Shown: positions 8,090 to 16,595, counted from the stretch's first letter. The stretch: DNA of 34,582 nt from Rossellomorea vietnamensis (GCF_001305855.1 NZ_LIXZ01000002.1:291798-326379); one strand, 5' to 3'. Notes: generated by a model from the sequence alone, not told the origin. A program made the numbers and translations.

Positions 8090-8239
8090 TTAATCAAGCC
8101 ATTTTACGATTATTATTGTTAAGAAAATAATAGCTATAATTATGATTTCAAATTTATCATTACTTTCTCTTATTCTCCTGATATTTTGTCTATACTTATT
8201 TTGAATCTTAAATGAATCCTTTTTCTTATGCTTCTCCAT
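8090..8239 (-). CDS. Small membrane protein (49 residues)
   Basis: The ATG at 8237-8239 follows GTGGAGGTCTAAA, an optimal ribosome binding site. The product MEKHKKKDSFK... has a basic N-terminal half and a single C-terminal membrane helix (FEIIIIAIIFLTIIIVKWLD). The open frame runs to 8305, but the extension overlaps the dispersed repeat at 8292-8303, which supports the shorter start. The function is unknown. The 41-residue peptide gene at 8320-8445 lies just upstream on the same strand. Confidence 0.6.
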   Translation of the reverse strand: MEKHKKKDSFKIQNKYRQNIRRIRESNDKFEIIIIAIIFLTIIIVKWLD

Positions 8240-8291
8240 TTTAGACCTCCACATAAATAAATATATTTTTCGGAAGGCATATCTGGTGGTT

Positions 8292-8303
8292 CTGCAAACG
8301 CCC
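8292..8303. repeat. Dispersed short repeat, copy 2 (CTGCAAACGCCC)
   Basis: It differs by one base from the core CAGCAAACGCCC found at 23546-23557 and is close to the copies at 4828 and 21175. It lies between two tiny membrane-protein genes. Confidence 0.5.
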
Positions 8304-8319
8304 ATTAAATAGAAGAGTA

Positions 8320-8445
8320 TTACTTCAGAGCTATATCGTATAGATAATTAACTACATCACCCATTCGCCAAGCAATTACAGCCAAACTAATTGCAATAAC
8401 TGCTAAACTTCCAACCTTAATCAGTTCTAAATTATCCTTCTCCAA
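8320..8445 (-). CDS. 41-residue membrane peptide with TTG start (paralogue of the gene at 34460)
   Basis: TTG at 8443-8445 follows TTAAGGGGAGAGAAATA. The frame encodes MEKDNLELIKVGSLAVIAIS, then LAVIAWRMGDVVNYLYDIALK, and stops at 8320-8322. It has one membrane helix with a polar N-terminus and a conserved Trp-Arg-Met-Gly-Asp-Val-Val-Asn-Tyr tail. The right end of the window holds a copy differing at only a few positions, with the same TTG start and the same ribosome binding site. Conservation at protein level with synonymous changes shows this is a real gene. The function is unknown. Confidence 0.75.
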   Translation of the reverse strand: MEKDNLELIKVGSLAVIAISLAVIAWRMGDVVNYLYDIALK

Positions 8446-8586
8446 TATTTCTCTCCCCTTAATCTTAATGTTAATTCCGCTATCCTGCCCATAGAGAAGA
8501 TAAATAGCAGGTGATTAATTAGTTGGTCTTCAGTTGTTGCCCCTTAAACTGTATAGACGAAAAACAATTTATAAATATATTGCTGA

Positions 8587-8775
8587 TTAACTAAATTTTT
8601 CAGGATTTAAAGCGTAAAGTTCTATAAAGCCACAGTTAGAACAAACATAACAAGGAGAGACCTCACTCATAGTATTCGAGTTTGCCTTCTCTGTTGTTTT
8701 ATAAACCCTGATTGGGTAGCTGTCTAACCTAGCTTCCACCATTGCTGATTCACATTTAATACAAATTTCACTCAT
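8587..8775 (-). CDS. Small zinc-ribbon protein
   Basis: The 62-residue product has two Cys pairs, CIKC near residues 5-8 and CYVCSNC near residues 42-48, the spacing of a rubredoxin-type zinc knuckle. Between them lies a basic/aromatic stretch (LDSYPIRVYKTTEK). The end (GFIELYALNPEKFS) is typical of the small Bacillus nucleic-acid-binding zinc-ribbon proteins. The ATG follows GGGGGTTGAGTAT. A structural Zn site is very likely; the partner is unknown. Confidence 0.75.
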   Translation of the reverse strand: MSEICIKCESAMVEARLDSYPIRVYKTTEKANSNTMSEVSPCYVCSNCGFIELYALNPEKFS

Positions 8776-8818
8776 ATACTCAACCCCCTATTATTTACTT
8801 ACTCACTCGATCGGTAGC

Positions 8819-9283
8819 TTAATTTCCCTTAAAAAGCTGCTCATTTATTACGCCAATTGAATATATGTTTTCTTCTAATAAGTTATTAATTATTTGTCTT
8901 AATACATGTGGTTCTCTTAGATCCTCTTTTTCAAATGCTAAAAGGTCATTCGTTTTTATCCACCTGCTGTCTGTAATTTCATCTTCTTCGAGCTTTAATG
9001 AACCTCCAGTTACCTCACCAATAAAATGAAACATAATGACTTGATTGTTTGTATTACTGGTGAAATTATATACTCCCGTCGTGCCAATCAGTTTGACGTC
9101 TAAGCCCGTTTCCTCTATAACTTCCCGACGAGCTGAATAAAGAATGTCTTCACCATATTCTATATGTCCACTCGGAAAGTTCCACTTATGGACGGCACTG
9201 GGTTTGTTTTCTTTTATAATTAAGACTTTATCATGATTAAAGATTGATACACTTGCTACTAATACAATTCCATCTTGAGACAT
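8819..9283 (-). CDS. NUDIX hydrolase
   Basis: This 154-residue protein has a complete Nudix box: Gly at the start of GHIEYGEDI, then ARREVIEETGLD, matching Gx5Ex7REUxEExGU at about residues 38-60. That motif binds the divalent metal and catalyses hydrolysis of nucleoside diphosphates linked to another moiety. The N-terminus forms the usual strand (VLVASVSIFNHDKVLIIKE), and the PSAVHKWNFPSGH segment precedes the box. The substrate is not predictable. The ATG used follows GAGGAGAAATGA. Confidence 0.9.
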   Translation of the reverse strand: MSQDGIVLVASVSIFNHDKVLIIKENKPSAVHKWNFPSGHIEYGEDILYSARREVIEETGLDVKLIGTTGVYNFTSNTNNQVIMFHFIGEVTGGSLKLEEDEITDSRWIKTNDLLAFEKEDLREPHVLRQIINNLLEENIYSIGVINEQLFKGN

Positions 9284-9404
9284 TCATTTCTCCTCAATTC
9301 TATTTGAAATTATATAGATAAATAACATCTGTTTTCATTAAACTGCTCCTTTAGCCGATGAAAGTACGTTTGTTGACATAAGTCCGAAGCCTGGCCCATT
9401 TTGA

Positions 9405-11129
9405 TTACACCGGCATCAAAATCCGAATCGATGTCCCTTCCCCAGGAGTGCTTTTCACATTGATACTTCCCTGGTGAAGCTGAATGAGCTGCTTTGTGAT
9501 GGCCATCCCCAAGCCGGTTCCGCTTCCTGAGTCGCTTGTGTTGGTGCCGCGGTAGTAGCGCTGGAAGATGCTGTTGACGGTTTTTTGGTCCATGCCGACT
9601 CCGTCATCCGAGATGGTGAGCTGGCACAGGTGCTGTTCGATCCCAGCAAGTGTGACGGTGATCGTCGTTCCTGCCGGGTTGTATTTCAGGGCGTTTTCGA
9701 CGATGTTGTCGATGATCCGTTGAAACCATTTGGGGTCGACAGATGCTGTGACGTTATCGTCTTCTGCCTGGAAATCGATGTTCATTTCTGCGTAGTCCGG
9801 GTTGTTCATATAGCTGATGATAGTCCGGCGTATGAGCTCGGTGATATTCATTTTTTCACGGACGATCGGCAATGCGCCGTTTTTGATGCGGTAGGTCAGA
9901 GTCAGGTCATCGAGCAGATCCTTCATATACGCCGATTTGCTGCCGATGATTTCGGCGAATTCCCTCACTTCTTCCTGGGACCAGTGATACTCCTTTGACT
10001 CGAGCATTTTAGAATAACCCGCAATGGAGGAGAGGGGTGTTTTTAAATCATGAGAGATGCCGCTGATCCATTCCTCGCGGGTCACCTTGATCTTTTCGCG
10101 TTGATCCTGGTTGTCCCTCAGGGTGTCAGTTAACTGTGAAAGGTTCGTGATCAGTTCTTGATACAGCTTGTATTTTCGTTTGATCTTTCCGTTCTTTTTA
10201 AAAAGGAGGGGCTGTTCGACGTGATTGACGGGCTGCTCATAGACGCCGCTTCCTAGCTTCTCGATCCACTGCATCATGGTCATCAGGGGTTTGCCGAATT
10301 TGCGGGCATACCAGAAGGTGATGAGCAGGAGCAATAGAATGAGCAGGACGGAGACGATGATGATGCTGTTCCCAACCTTGCTGTCGATTTTCTCTTCCAA
10401 TGTAGCCGCCATGTCTTTGAGCGGCATCCCCATCAAAATGGTCTGCTGTGTCCCCTCATCATAATAGGAAGAAACGGATTCTTCCTTGGATTGCGTCATG
10501 GAAAGGATCTCTTGATGAGAGTATGTCTTGGGCTTGTTCCCGGCATTGAAGCCGTCTACCACTTTCCCCGAGCGGTCCACAAGCTGAACCCAGGTCTTAT
10601 TGTTCTGCAGATTCGAAATGACACCTCTCTGAAAGTCCAGCTTTCCCTGCTTCCAATCGACGTGCTGTTTTACTGAATCGAGGAGAAGGGATTCGCCATT
10701 TTCTTCCCTGAAGAAGACTAATGGAGAGTCAGTATCGGTTTCATCCAGCCGCCAATAAGAGTAGTCGAGCGTTGGGTCATTTTCCAGCAAAATTCCGGCA
10801 AGTTCTCCTTCATTAAAAGAGGAAGGGGACTCTTCCAACTCTGGAAATTCACCGAGCAGGTCTCCATCCTTAGACACGACCAGCAGGCGGCCGTGCTGTT
10901 CTCCCACGAGCTTTTTCAAACGGTCGGAAATGTCTGCATTTCCATCTTCGACCGTAATATTTTGCGAAATGAAATAGTCTTCCGCCAAGGACAGATCCGT
11001 TTCCGCTTCACTGTCGGAAAGGAAGTAGCCGATGATGCCAAAGAGGAAGAACAGCAGCACGCCGCTTAGGAAGAAGATGAGCATGAGCTGCAGAAAGAGC
11101 TGGACGACAAACCGTTTATGGATGTTCAT
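9405..11129 (-). CDS. Sensor histidine kinase of a two-component system
   Basis: The 574-residue protein has a first membrane helix at about residues 9-37, a large extracytoplasmic sensor domain to about 252, and a second helix at about 254-274. A linker follows, then the dimerisation/phosphoacceptor helix with ISHDLKTPLSS (His at about residue 360). The HATPase domain shows the N box (DNIVENALKYN), DDGVGM and SGTGLGMAI. It phosphorylates the regulator encoded immediately upstream: the two genes overlap by 14 bases, so they are translationally linked. The ATG follows AAGGAGGGCAGC. The divergent ABC transporter at 12004-13616 is the likely target or signalling partner. The ligand is unknown. 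Confidence 0.92.
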   Translation of the reverse strand: MNIHKRFVVQLFLQLMLIFFLSGVLLFFLFGIIGYFLSDSEAETDLSLAEDYFISQNITVEDGNADISDRLKKLVGEQHGRLLVVSKDGDLLGEFPELEESPSSFNEGELAGILLENDPTLDYSYWRLDETDTDSPLVFFREENGESLLLDSVKQHVDWKQGKLDFQRGVISNLQNNKTWVQLVDRSGKVVDGFNAGNKPKTYSHQEILSMTQSKEESVSSYYDEGTQQTILMGMPLKDMAATLEEKIDSKVGNSIIIVSVLLILLLLLITFWYARKFGKPLMTMMQWIEKLGSGVYEQPVNHVEQPLLFKKNGKIKRKYKLYQELITNLSQLTDTLRDNQDQREKIKVTREEWISGISHDLKTPLSSIAGYSKMLESKEYHWSQEEVREFAEIIGSKSAYMKDLLDDLTLTYRIKNGALPIVREKMNITELIRRTIISYMNNPDYAEMNIDFQAEDDNVTASVDPKWFQRIIDNIVENALKYNPAGTTITVTLAGIEQHLCQLTISDDGVGMDQKTVNSIFQRYYRGTNTSDSGSGTGLGMAITKQLIQLHQGSINVKSTPGEGTSIRILMPV

Positions 11130-11835
11130 GCTGCCCTCCTTGAGGGATAAACTTGTATCCCAGCCCTCTGACCGTCAGGATATACCGGGGATCGCTTGGG
11201 TCTTCTTCGACTTTTTCCCGAAGCTTCCGAATATGCACCATCACCGTATTGTCCTCGCCAAGGAATTCCTCTCCCCACACTTGTTCATACAACTGAGATT
11301 TGCTGAAAAGCTGGTTGGGGTGTTTACAAAAGAAAATGAACAGCTGATAGACCTGTGCCGGCAGCTCGACTATCCTGCCTTTTAACGTTACTTCCCCGGA
11401 AGAGGTATTGACGATGAGTTCCCCAAATTGATACGTTTGTACTTTAGGTTCTATTAAAGTGGTGCCGTTTTTCCGACGCAAATGCGCCTTGATCCGGGCG
11501 ACGACTTCCAACGGGTTGAATGGCTTGGTGATATAGTCATCCGCCCCTAAAGCAAAGCCTGACAGCTTATCCAAATCAGTGGTGCGGGCAGTCAGGAAAA
11601 AGATGGGGGCATCGGTAGTTTCCCTGATCAGCGGACAGATCTCAAAGCCGCTTCGGTCCGGCAGCATGACGTCCAGTAAGATCAAATCATATTTTTTATC
11701 ACGGCAGCGAGCCAATGCGTCTTCAGCGTTGTGAGCGGAATCTATGTATGTGAACTTTTCTTTTTTTAAAATGGTCTTGAGCATCTGGACAATTGATACT
11801 TCATCATCCACAATTAGAATCTTGCTGTCATGCAT
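11116..11835 (-). CDS. OmpR/PhoB-family response regulator
   Basis: The 239-residue protein has an N-terminal receiver with the acidic pair VDDE (residues 9-12), the phosphoacceptor Asp in LILLDVMLP (about 55), the conserved Thr (FFLTART) and the Lys in DYITKPFNP. It ends with a winged-helix trans_reg_C domain containing LPAQVYQLFIFFCKHP, SKSQLYEQVWG, DNTVMVHIRKLREKVE and a VRGLGYKF wing. Typical members bind tandem direct repeats, and such repeats lie upstream at 11905-11921. The start follows AGGAGAGTACAAG. It forms an operon with the downstream kinase gene. Confidence 0.93.
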   Translation of the reverse strand: MHDSKILIVDDEVSIVQMLKTILKKEKFTYIDSAHNAEDALARCRDKKYDLILLDVMLPDRSGFEICPLIRETTDAPIFFLTARTTDLDKLSGFALGADDYITKPFNPLEVVARIKAHLRRKNGTTLIEPKVQTYQFGELIVNTSSGEVTLKGRIVELPAQVYQLFIFFCKHPNQLFSKSQLYEQVWGEEFLGEDNTVMVHIRKLREKVEEDPSDPRYILTVRGLGYKFIPQGGQHEHP

Positions 11836-11904
11836 CTTGTACTCTCCTATACTTGCTGAATTTATAGCTCCATCATATCAATTATTTTTAAGAAAAAGTA
11901 GGAA

Positions 11905-11921
11905 TTAAGGGAAAATTAAGG
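11905..11921 (+). promoter_or_regulatory. Tandem direct repeats, candidate response-regulator box
   Basis: TTAAGG occurs at 11905-11910 and again at 11916-11921, an 11-base period (one helical turn), which is typical of OmpR/PhoB-type boxes. An inverted copy (CTTCCCTTAA) follows at 11932-11941. The block lies in the 168-base gap between the divergent regulator and the ABC permease genes, upstream of a TATGAT hexamer at 11953-11958 facing the transporter. No good -35 hexamer is seen at 17 bases, which would suit an activator-dependent promoter. Confidence 0.5.
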
Positions 11922-12003
11922 AAGAGGTTCACTTCCCTTAAGATACCCGATGTATGATCAGGATATCACAGAAATGAATGTTCATATTGAAGGGAGATAA
12001 GGT

Positions 12004-12690
12004 ATGTTTGCCATTGGAAAGAGAGAATTTCTGAAACTATTCAAAGGAATCAAATCGATTATTATCATTCTGATTTTGGTTGCCACGTCCTACTATTCTG
12101 CGAAGTTTTCAAATTTGCTGCTCTCGCTGGAAGAGTTCTCGGCTGAGGATTCTGATAAGATCGAATATGCAGGGTTATTGGCCCTGCTGCTTTTTCTGGG
12201 ACAGCTATTTGTGATGGGGCTGTCGCATGATGCGATGAACAGGGAAACCCATGACCGGACGATCCGGTTTCTGGTGACAAGGACGTCGAGGCTGTCGATC
12301 CTGCTCGGAAAGTTTTCCGGTATCGTGCTGTTTTGGCTGGTATGTGTCACAGCATCCTTCCTGATCATCTTTTTCATGACAGGGACCATGGATCCTCTGA
12401 GCTTTTTCCAGACGATGAGTTTGTTAATCTATCAAATTGCGTTGACGATCCTGCTGTCGACTGTGATCCCCAAGCCGGCATTCACGATGTTTCTCAGCGT
12501 TGTCCTCGGCCTGGCGTTTCCGATTGTTAGCCTGTGGTTAGCATTCACCAGCAACGTGTACGTGAGCTGGCTGAAATATTTGACGCCATTCTATTATTTG
12601 GAAGAGGATTATATGTTCTTGATAATCTTGCCGCTTGCCGCCGTCATGGTCGTGATATCCCATCTTGTGTTTAAAAGGAGAGAGTGCTGA
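12004..12690 (+). CDS. ABC-2 type transporter permease
   Basis: The 228-residue, very hydrophobic protein has about six membrane helices. The N-terminal MFAIGKREFLKLFKGIKS and the loop DAMNRETHDRTIRFLVTRTSR are the usual cytoplasmic coupling elements of ABC-2 permeases (ABC2_membrane_2 type, resembling YcbO). The next gene encodes its ATPase, with a one-base TGATG overlap. The start follows GAAGGGAGATAAGGT. It lies divergent from the two-component genes, an arrangement common in Bacillus for peptide-antibiotic or lipid-stress export modules. Confidence 0.85.
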   Translation: MFAIGKREFLKLFKGIKSIIIILILVATSYYSAKFSNLLLSLEEFSAEDSDKIEYAGLLALLLFLGQLFVMGLSHDAMNRETHDRTIRFLVTRTSRLSILLGKFSGIVLFWLVCVTASFLIIFFMTGTMDPLSFFQTMSLLIYQIALTILLSTVIPKPAFTMFLSVVLGLAFPIVSLWLAFTSNVYVSWLKYLTPFYYLEEDYMFLIILPLAAVMVVISHLVFKRREC

Positions 12691-13616
12691 TGGCCGCGAT
12701 TGAAACCAAACAGCTGGTTAAAACGTATGGAAGAGTAAAGGTGGTAAAAGGAATTGATCTGTCTGTTCAAAGAGGGGAAATCTTTGGGTTCCTCGGCAGG
12801 AATGGCGCAGGGAAATCAACCTTCATCAATATGCTGACAGGGATCATCCATCCCAGCGCCGGTTCGTTCTCATTGCTGGGAATGGCTGGAGTCACAGACG
12901 AAGTCAAAAAACGGATAGGGGTTATGCCGGACTATACAAGCTTTGACAGCTCGATGACCGGTATCAGTTATTTAAAATTTTTATCAGAGGTGTCGGGGAA
13001 AAAGGCGTCCACTGAAAGGTGCCTTGATGTCCTGAAAATAGTGGGACTGGAAACCGATGTGAATAAAAAGGTTGCAAAATATTCGTTCGGGATGAAAAAG
13101 AAGCTTGGCATTGCCCAGGCCATCATCCATGATCCCGAATTAATCTTCCTGGATGAGCCGACATCCGGACTCGATGCAGAATCGATCGTCCATATACATA
13201 CCTTAATCCGCGAACTGCATCAGCAGGGAAAAACGCTGTTCATGACGTCCCACAATTTAGATGAAGTGGAAAAGCTCTGCTCCCGGATCGCCATCATGAA
13301 AGAGGGTCAGATCGTAAAAATAGGCTCGATGGATGAACTGAGGTCCTTTTATCAATCGAGAATCGTCGTAAAAATTAAGCATGGAAGCATCCCGGCAGCA
13401 GAAGAAGCCAGGTTAACACAATGGCTTGAAGGCGCTGGGAAAGACGTGGAAATTGAGGATAGGTATCTCCACATCACCGTCGAACAGGAGAAGAAGATTG
13501 CGGAAATCATCCGGGCCTGCCATGAGTGCAAGGTGGATGTGTACCGCGTAGAGGTTGAGGAACCGTCACTGGAGGAAATCTTCCTGGATGAACAACAAAA
13601 TACCCATCAAGGTTAG
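12690..13616 (+). CDS. ABC transporter ATP-binding protein
   Basis: The protein has Walker A GRNGAGKST (about residue 37), a degenerate signature YSFGMKKKLGIAQ (Phe in place of the usual second Gly-Ser), Walker B LIFLDEPTSGLD, and the switch TSHNLDE. A C-terminal extension of about 90 residues after the nucleotide-binding domain resembles DrrA/NatA/YcbN-type exporters. The ATG at 12690, overlapping the permease stop, is preferred over GTG at 12684; AAAAGGAGAGA lies at a suitable distance. Together with the upstream permease it forms a two-gene exporter. The substrate is unknown. Confidence 0.92.
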   Translation: MAAIETKQLVKTYGRVKVVKGIDLSVQRGEIFGFLGRNGAGKSTFINMLTGIIHPSAGSFSLLGMAGVTDEVKKRIGVMPDYTSFDSSMTGISYLKFLSEVSGKKASTERCLDVLKIVGLETDVNKKVAKYSFGMKKKLGIAQAIIHDPELIFLDEPTSGLDAESIVHIHTLIRELHQQGKTLFMTSHNLDEVEKLCSRIAIMKEGQIVKIGSMDELRSFYQSRIVVKIKHGSIPAAEEARLTQWLEGAGKDVEIEDRYLHITVEQEKKIAEIIRACHECKVDVYRVEVEEPSLEEIFLDEQQNTHQG

Positions 13617-13636
13617 GAGTAAATATATATTCGGAA

Positions 13637-13774
13637 ATGCCGCAGAAGAAATTAGTGAAAGAGGTTCTCCAGGTTTGGCTGGCCCGCAATATCATTTCAA
13701 GTGTTGTCGGGCTTGTCGTTCTTGGGGTGTAGTTTTACCTGGACTACCGGTTCCAGTGGACAAAGAATGTATGA
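13637..13774 (+). pseudogene. Truncated PH-domain (YdbS-like) membrane protein fragment with an internal stop
   Basis: ATG at 13637 opens MPQKKLVKEVLQVWLARNII and SSVVGLVVLGV, then an in-frame TAG at 13730-13732, then FYLDYRFQWTKNV to TGA at 13772-13774. The sequence either side of the TAG reads as one N-terminal region of a bacterial PH-domain protein (a KxWxxR helix, a hydrophobic helix and LDYRF). It lacks everything after about 45 residues. It abuts a truncated minus-strand acetyltransferase gene, so the pair marks a deletion scar. Confidence 0.55.
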
Positions 13775-13905
13775 CATTCCCTTTCAAACTCTTCATTGGG
13801 CTCGTTAGGCTCGTTTTTTTTGCTCTGATCAAATTCAATGGTATTATCCCATCTCATTTTTATTAACTGAGTACTGTCTTTTCTTTCAGCAAGTCTAATA
13901 TTCAT
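13744..13905 (-). pseudogene. Truncated GNAT acetyltransferase (N-terminal 53 residues only)
   Basis: ATG at 13903-13905 follows GGAGGTGAAGTTA, a perfect ribosome binding site. The product begins MNIRLAERKDSTQLIKMRWD and continues through EEFERECHTFFVHWNR to a TAG at 13744-13746. The start is typical of GNAT proteins (NIRLAxxxD followed by the first helix), but the acetyl-CoA-binding half is absent. The last residues come from the antisense of the neighbouring PH-domain fragment, so the frame has run across a junction. A short duplication (AACGAGCCTAACGAGCCC) encodes a repeated Asn-Glu-Pro. Confidence 0.6.
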
Positions 13906-13987
13906 TAACTTCACCTCCATCTAAAAGAAAGAACGTTTTATTAAAAAAGCTGTACTACGCCACACTCATCGCTTTTAATAAATCAAA

Positions 13988-14018
13988 ATCCTAGCGATAC
14001 TATCAATATCACTAGGAT
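13988..14018 (-). terminator. Intrinsic terminator of the aldo/keto reductase gene
   Basis: Read on the minus strand, ATCCTAG...CTAGGAT forms a 7-bp stem extended by partial ATA/TAT pairing, followed by TTTTGATT. It begins about 15 bases after the stop of the reductase gene. Confidence 0.7.
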
Positions 14019-14032
14019 GAAGGACAAACGAA

Positions 14033-14839
14033 TTATAAGTTTTCAATTTTTTTCATATCTTCTGCAGATAATTCGAAATCAAAAAGATCTAGATTAGCTG
14101 CTTGATTTTCACGGTTGTGAGATTTAGGAATAACGACCACACCACGTTGGATTTGGTATTTTAATAAGACTTGTGCGCCTGATTTTTTATAGGATTCACC
14201 AATTTCATCCAACACTTCTTTATGATGGGTTTCGGCTTTCATAGGCCCCCATGCAACAGGTGTAATCCCCTCTTCTTTTAATACGGCAAGGAGATCTTTG
14301 TTAGGTTCTTTTAGGTTAATTTGAATTTGATTAACTGCTGGCTTCACTTTGGCGAATTCTTTCAATTCTTCCAGATGCTCTTTTCCGAAGTTTGAAACGC
14401 CGATTGCTTTTAGTTTGCCCGCTTCGTAATATTCTTCAAAGACTTCCCACGTGTTTTGAAGTTGTACTTTGTCTTCGATAGGAAAGTGAATAAGAAGCAG
14501 GTCAAGATAGTCGGTTTGAAAGTTTTTCAGACTGTTATCGATTGCTGCCCGAGTAGCTTCCTTTGAAGAGATATATTCTTCATTGGCTGGAACTTTTGTC
14601 GTAATAAATAACTCTTCTCGAGGCACCGTGCTTTCTGCTAAAACTCTTCCGACAAGTTCTTCGTTTCGATACATGATGGCTGCATCTATTGAACGGTACC
14701 CCAACTCAAGTGCTGATAGAAGTTCAGGAATTTCATTTGTTAACGCCGCGTTATAGTCATTGTTTTCTTTCCCATACGTATTAGTTCCTGTACCCACAAT
14801 TGGCATTTCCAACCCATTATTAAGTGTTATGTTTTCCAT
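14033..14839 (-). CDS. Aldo/keto reductase
   Basis: This 268-residue NADPH-dependent oxidoreductase has the full catalytic tetrad of the family: Asp and Tyr in SIDAAIMYRNEE, Lys in FITTKVP, and His in LLLIHFP. The cofactor and barrel motifs AIGVSNFGKEHLEEL, NQIQINL and VVIPKSHNRENQAANLDLFDF are also present. The ATG at 14837-14839 (MENITLNNG) is preferred over the GTG at 14851, because GAGGGAG lies right against the GTG but at a workable distance from the ATG. It probably reduces aldehydes or keto sugars. It is monocistronic, with a terminator downstream. Confidence 0.9.
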   Translation of the reverse strand: MENITLNNGLEMPIVGTGTNTYGKENNDYNAALTNEIPELLSALELGYRSIDAAIMYRNEELVGRVLAESTVPREELFITTKVPANEEYISSKEATRAAIDNSLKNFQTDYLDLLLIHFPIEDKVQLQNTWEVFEEYYEAGKLKAIGVSNFGKEHLEELKEFAKVKPAVNQIQINLKEPNKDLLAVLKEEGITPVAWGPMKAETHHKEVLDEIGESYKKSGAQVLLKYQIQRGVVVIPKSHNRENQAANLDLFDFELSAEDMKKIENL

Positions 14840-15014
14840 ATGTTTAAGCACTCCCTCTGTATACTCGAATTTTTTTGCTTTCAGAATACATCATATCAAA
14901 TTATAGAATTTTCAAAAAGTAATATGAAAGAAGGTACCCCATATAGTCTCCCATCTCATTCTAATAACTATAAAACAGTAGAGCGGGAACTGTCCCCAAT
15001 CTACTGTTCTTCAT

Positions 15015-16595
15015 TTACTGTACCTGGATCCGTCCTGTCTCAGGCGGTGCTACGCTTCCGCCTGATTCAATGATATAGGTAATGAATGAGTCCAATGTGG
15101 GCGGACCTTCCACAGGATCATGGCCTTTTTTAAAAGCAGTGAACCCGTCTCCGCCGGTTGCAAGATAATTTGTGAGGGCTACGGTATATGTCTGGGCCGG
15201 CTGAATGGTGTTTCCGTCTCTATCGGTCATCTCTACGACTTTATGGCCAGGTGGTGCGTCTTTATCGTAGGTGTAGTCGAGCCCAGATGTTTGCATGATG
15301 GTTTGGAAATTCCCTGTCCACTGCTGTTCAAGTGCTTCTTTCAGCTCGGCGCCGGTCAATGATAGTTTGACCAGGTTGGTGCCGAACGGGAGCATGGTGT
15401 ACAGGTCTCCCCAAGTAAGTTCACCTTCACCCAGGTTCGCCCGGATTCCACCAGGATTCATGAATGCAATGTCGGTGTCCATGTTCTCCCGGTGGGAATC
15501 TGCGACAAGATTTCCAATCGGCCGCTCCCCGCTGGCGGTTTTCTCCTTCGTGATGGAGGCTTCGGCCTGACCCATTTTCTGCTCCAGCATCATCTGTTTA
15601 TCTGCAGAGTAAGAATCAATCATCTTTTTGATTTTTTTGTCGGGCAGGGTTCCATCGTGATAGGTGGATATGATGGCTGCTTGCTTATTGACGATTTCCT
15701 TCGTCTCACGGTCGATTAGGAGATCTACGTCTGAAAAGGCTGTTCCATATGAGTACGATTGAACAATCATTTTCCCGTCAACTGACGTATTGGCAAAGCC
15801 GTGACTGTGGCCGCCAAAGATGATATCTACTTCATCATCGATGCGGGGGGCAAATGCAGCGGCGTCTTGACCAGGATTTGTTCCGTCTTCGCTTGAAGAA
15901 GCGGAAACATGCCCGAGAACGACGATGGACTGAACTCCTTTTGCCTTCAAATCTTTTACGCTTTCATTGATGGCAGTGACTTCATCCGTGAATTCAACAT
16001 CTTCAATCTCGCTTGGCAGGACGATATCTTTCGTTTCTGTCGTGACAACCCCGATAAACCCGATGGGCACCCCATCGACTTCTTTGATTAAATATGGTGG
16101 TAAAATGGTTTTCCCTGTCTTTTTATTGATGACATTGGCAGCTGTGTATGGAAAAGCCGCCCCTTCAAAGGTACCCGTTTTCTCATGTTTGCCGCCATCA
16201 AGGAGCCTGAACATCTCCTCCGTTCCTTCATCGAACTCATGATTCCCTAACGTCCCGATGTCGAATTCGACCTCGTTCATCCATTCGACGGCAGGTTCAT
16301 CCTGCATAAGAGATGACACAGGTGAGCTTGCACCTACCATGTCCCCGGAATGGACCAACAAGGTATTATCGTTTTCCTGCCGGTGCTTTTTTAAATAGGC
16401 AGCCAAGTATTCAGCACCGCCTACCTTCTTTCCATCCCTCGTTCGAACCGTTTCCAGCTGTCCATGAAAATCATTGACTCCCAGAAGCTGCACAGAAATA
16501 TACTCTCCAGGGTCGGCGGAAGATGAAGCAAATGATGATCCAATGAAGAAAACTCCAGTTGCGATTGCTGCCAACATCAATTTACTTAAAGACAT
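15015..16595 (-). CDS. Secreted bifunctional metallophosphatase/5'-nucleotidase
   Basis: The 526-residue protein has a signal peptide (residues 1-24, ending near SSFASS). Its N-terminal calcineurin-like phosphoesterase domain has NDFHGQ (Asp42, His44), HSGDMVG (Asp85), LGNHEFD (Asn118, His119), VLGHVS (His229) and GGHSHG (His263, His265), the full dinuclear metal set. The C-terminal 5'-nucleotidase domain (about 345-510) contains NLVADSHR, AFMNPGGIRANL, YTMLPFGTN and YLATGGDGF, the last supplying the nucleotide-stacking region. It lacks an LPxTG anchor, so release or loose wall attachment is likely. It would dephosphorylate extracellular nucleotides for scavenging. The start follows CAGGGAGGTTTTCC. 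Confidence 0.93.
   Translation of the reverse strand: MSLSKLMLAAIATGVFFIGSSFASSSADPGEYISVQLLGVNDFHGQLETVRTRDGKKVGGAEYLAAYLKKHRQENDNTLLVHSGDMVGASSPVSSLMQDEPAVEWMNEVEFDIGTLGNHEFDEGTEEMFRLLDGGKHEKTGTFEGAAFPYTAANVINKKTGKTILPPYLIKEVDGVPIGFIGVVTTETKDIVLPSEIEDVEFTDEVTAINESVKDLKAKGVQSIVVLGHVSASSSEDGTNPGQDAAAFAPRIDDEVDIIFGGHSHGFANTSVDGKMIVQSYSYGTAFSDVDLLIDRETKEIVNKQAAIISTYHDGTLPDKKIKKMIDSYSADKQMMLEQKMGQAEASITKEKTASGERPIGNLVADSHRENMDTDIAFMNPGGIRANLGEGELTWGDLYTMLPFGTNLVKLSLTGAELKEALEQQWTGNFQTIMQTSGLDYTYDKDAPPGHKVVEMTDRDGNTIQPAQTYTVALTNYLATGGDGFTAFKKGHDPVEGPPTLDSFITYIIESGGSVAPPETGRIQVQ

Noticed and set aside
9585..9998. 137-residue plus-strand frame within the histidine kinase gene
   Set aside because: It is antisense to a clearly conserved kinase domain, without a ribosome binding site.
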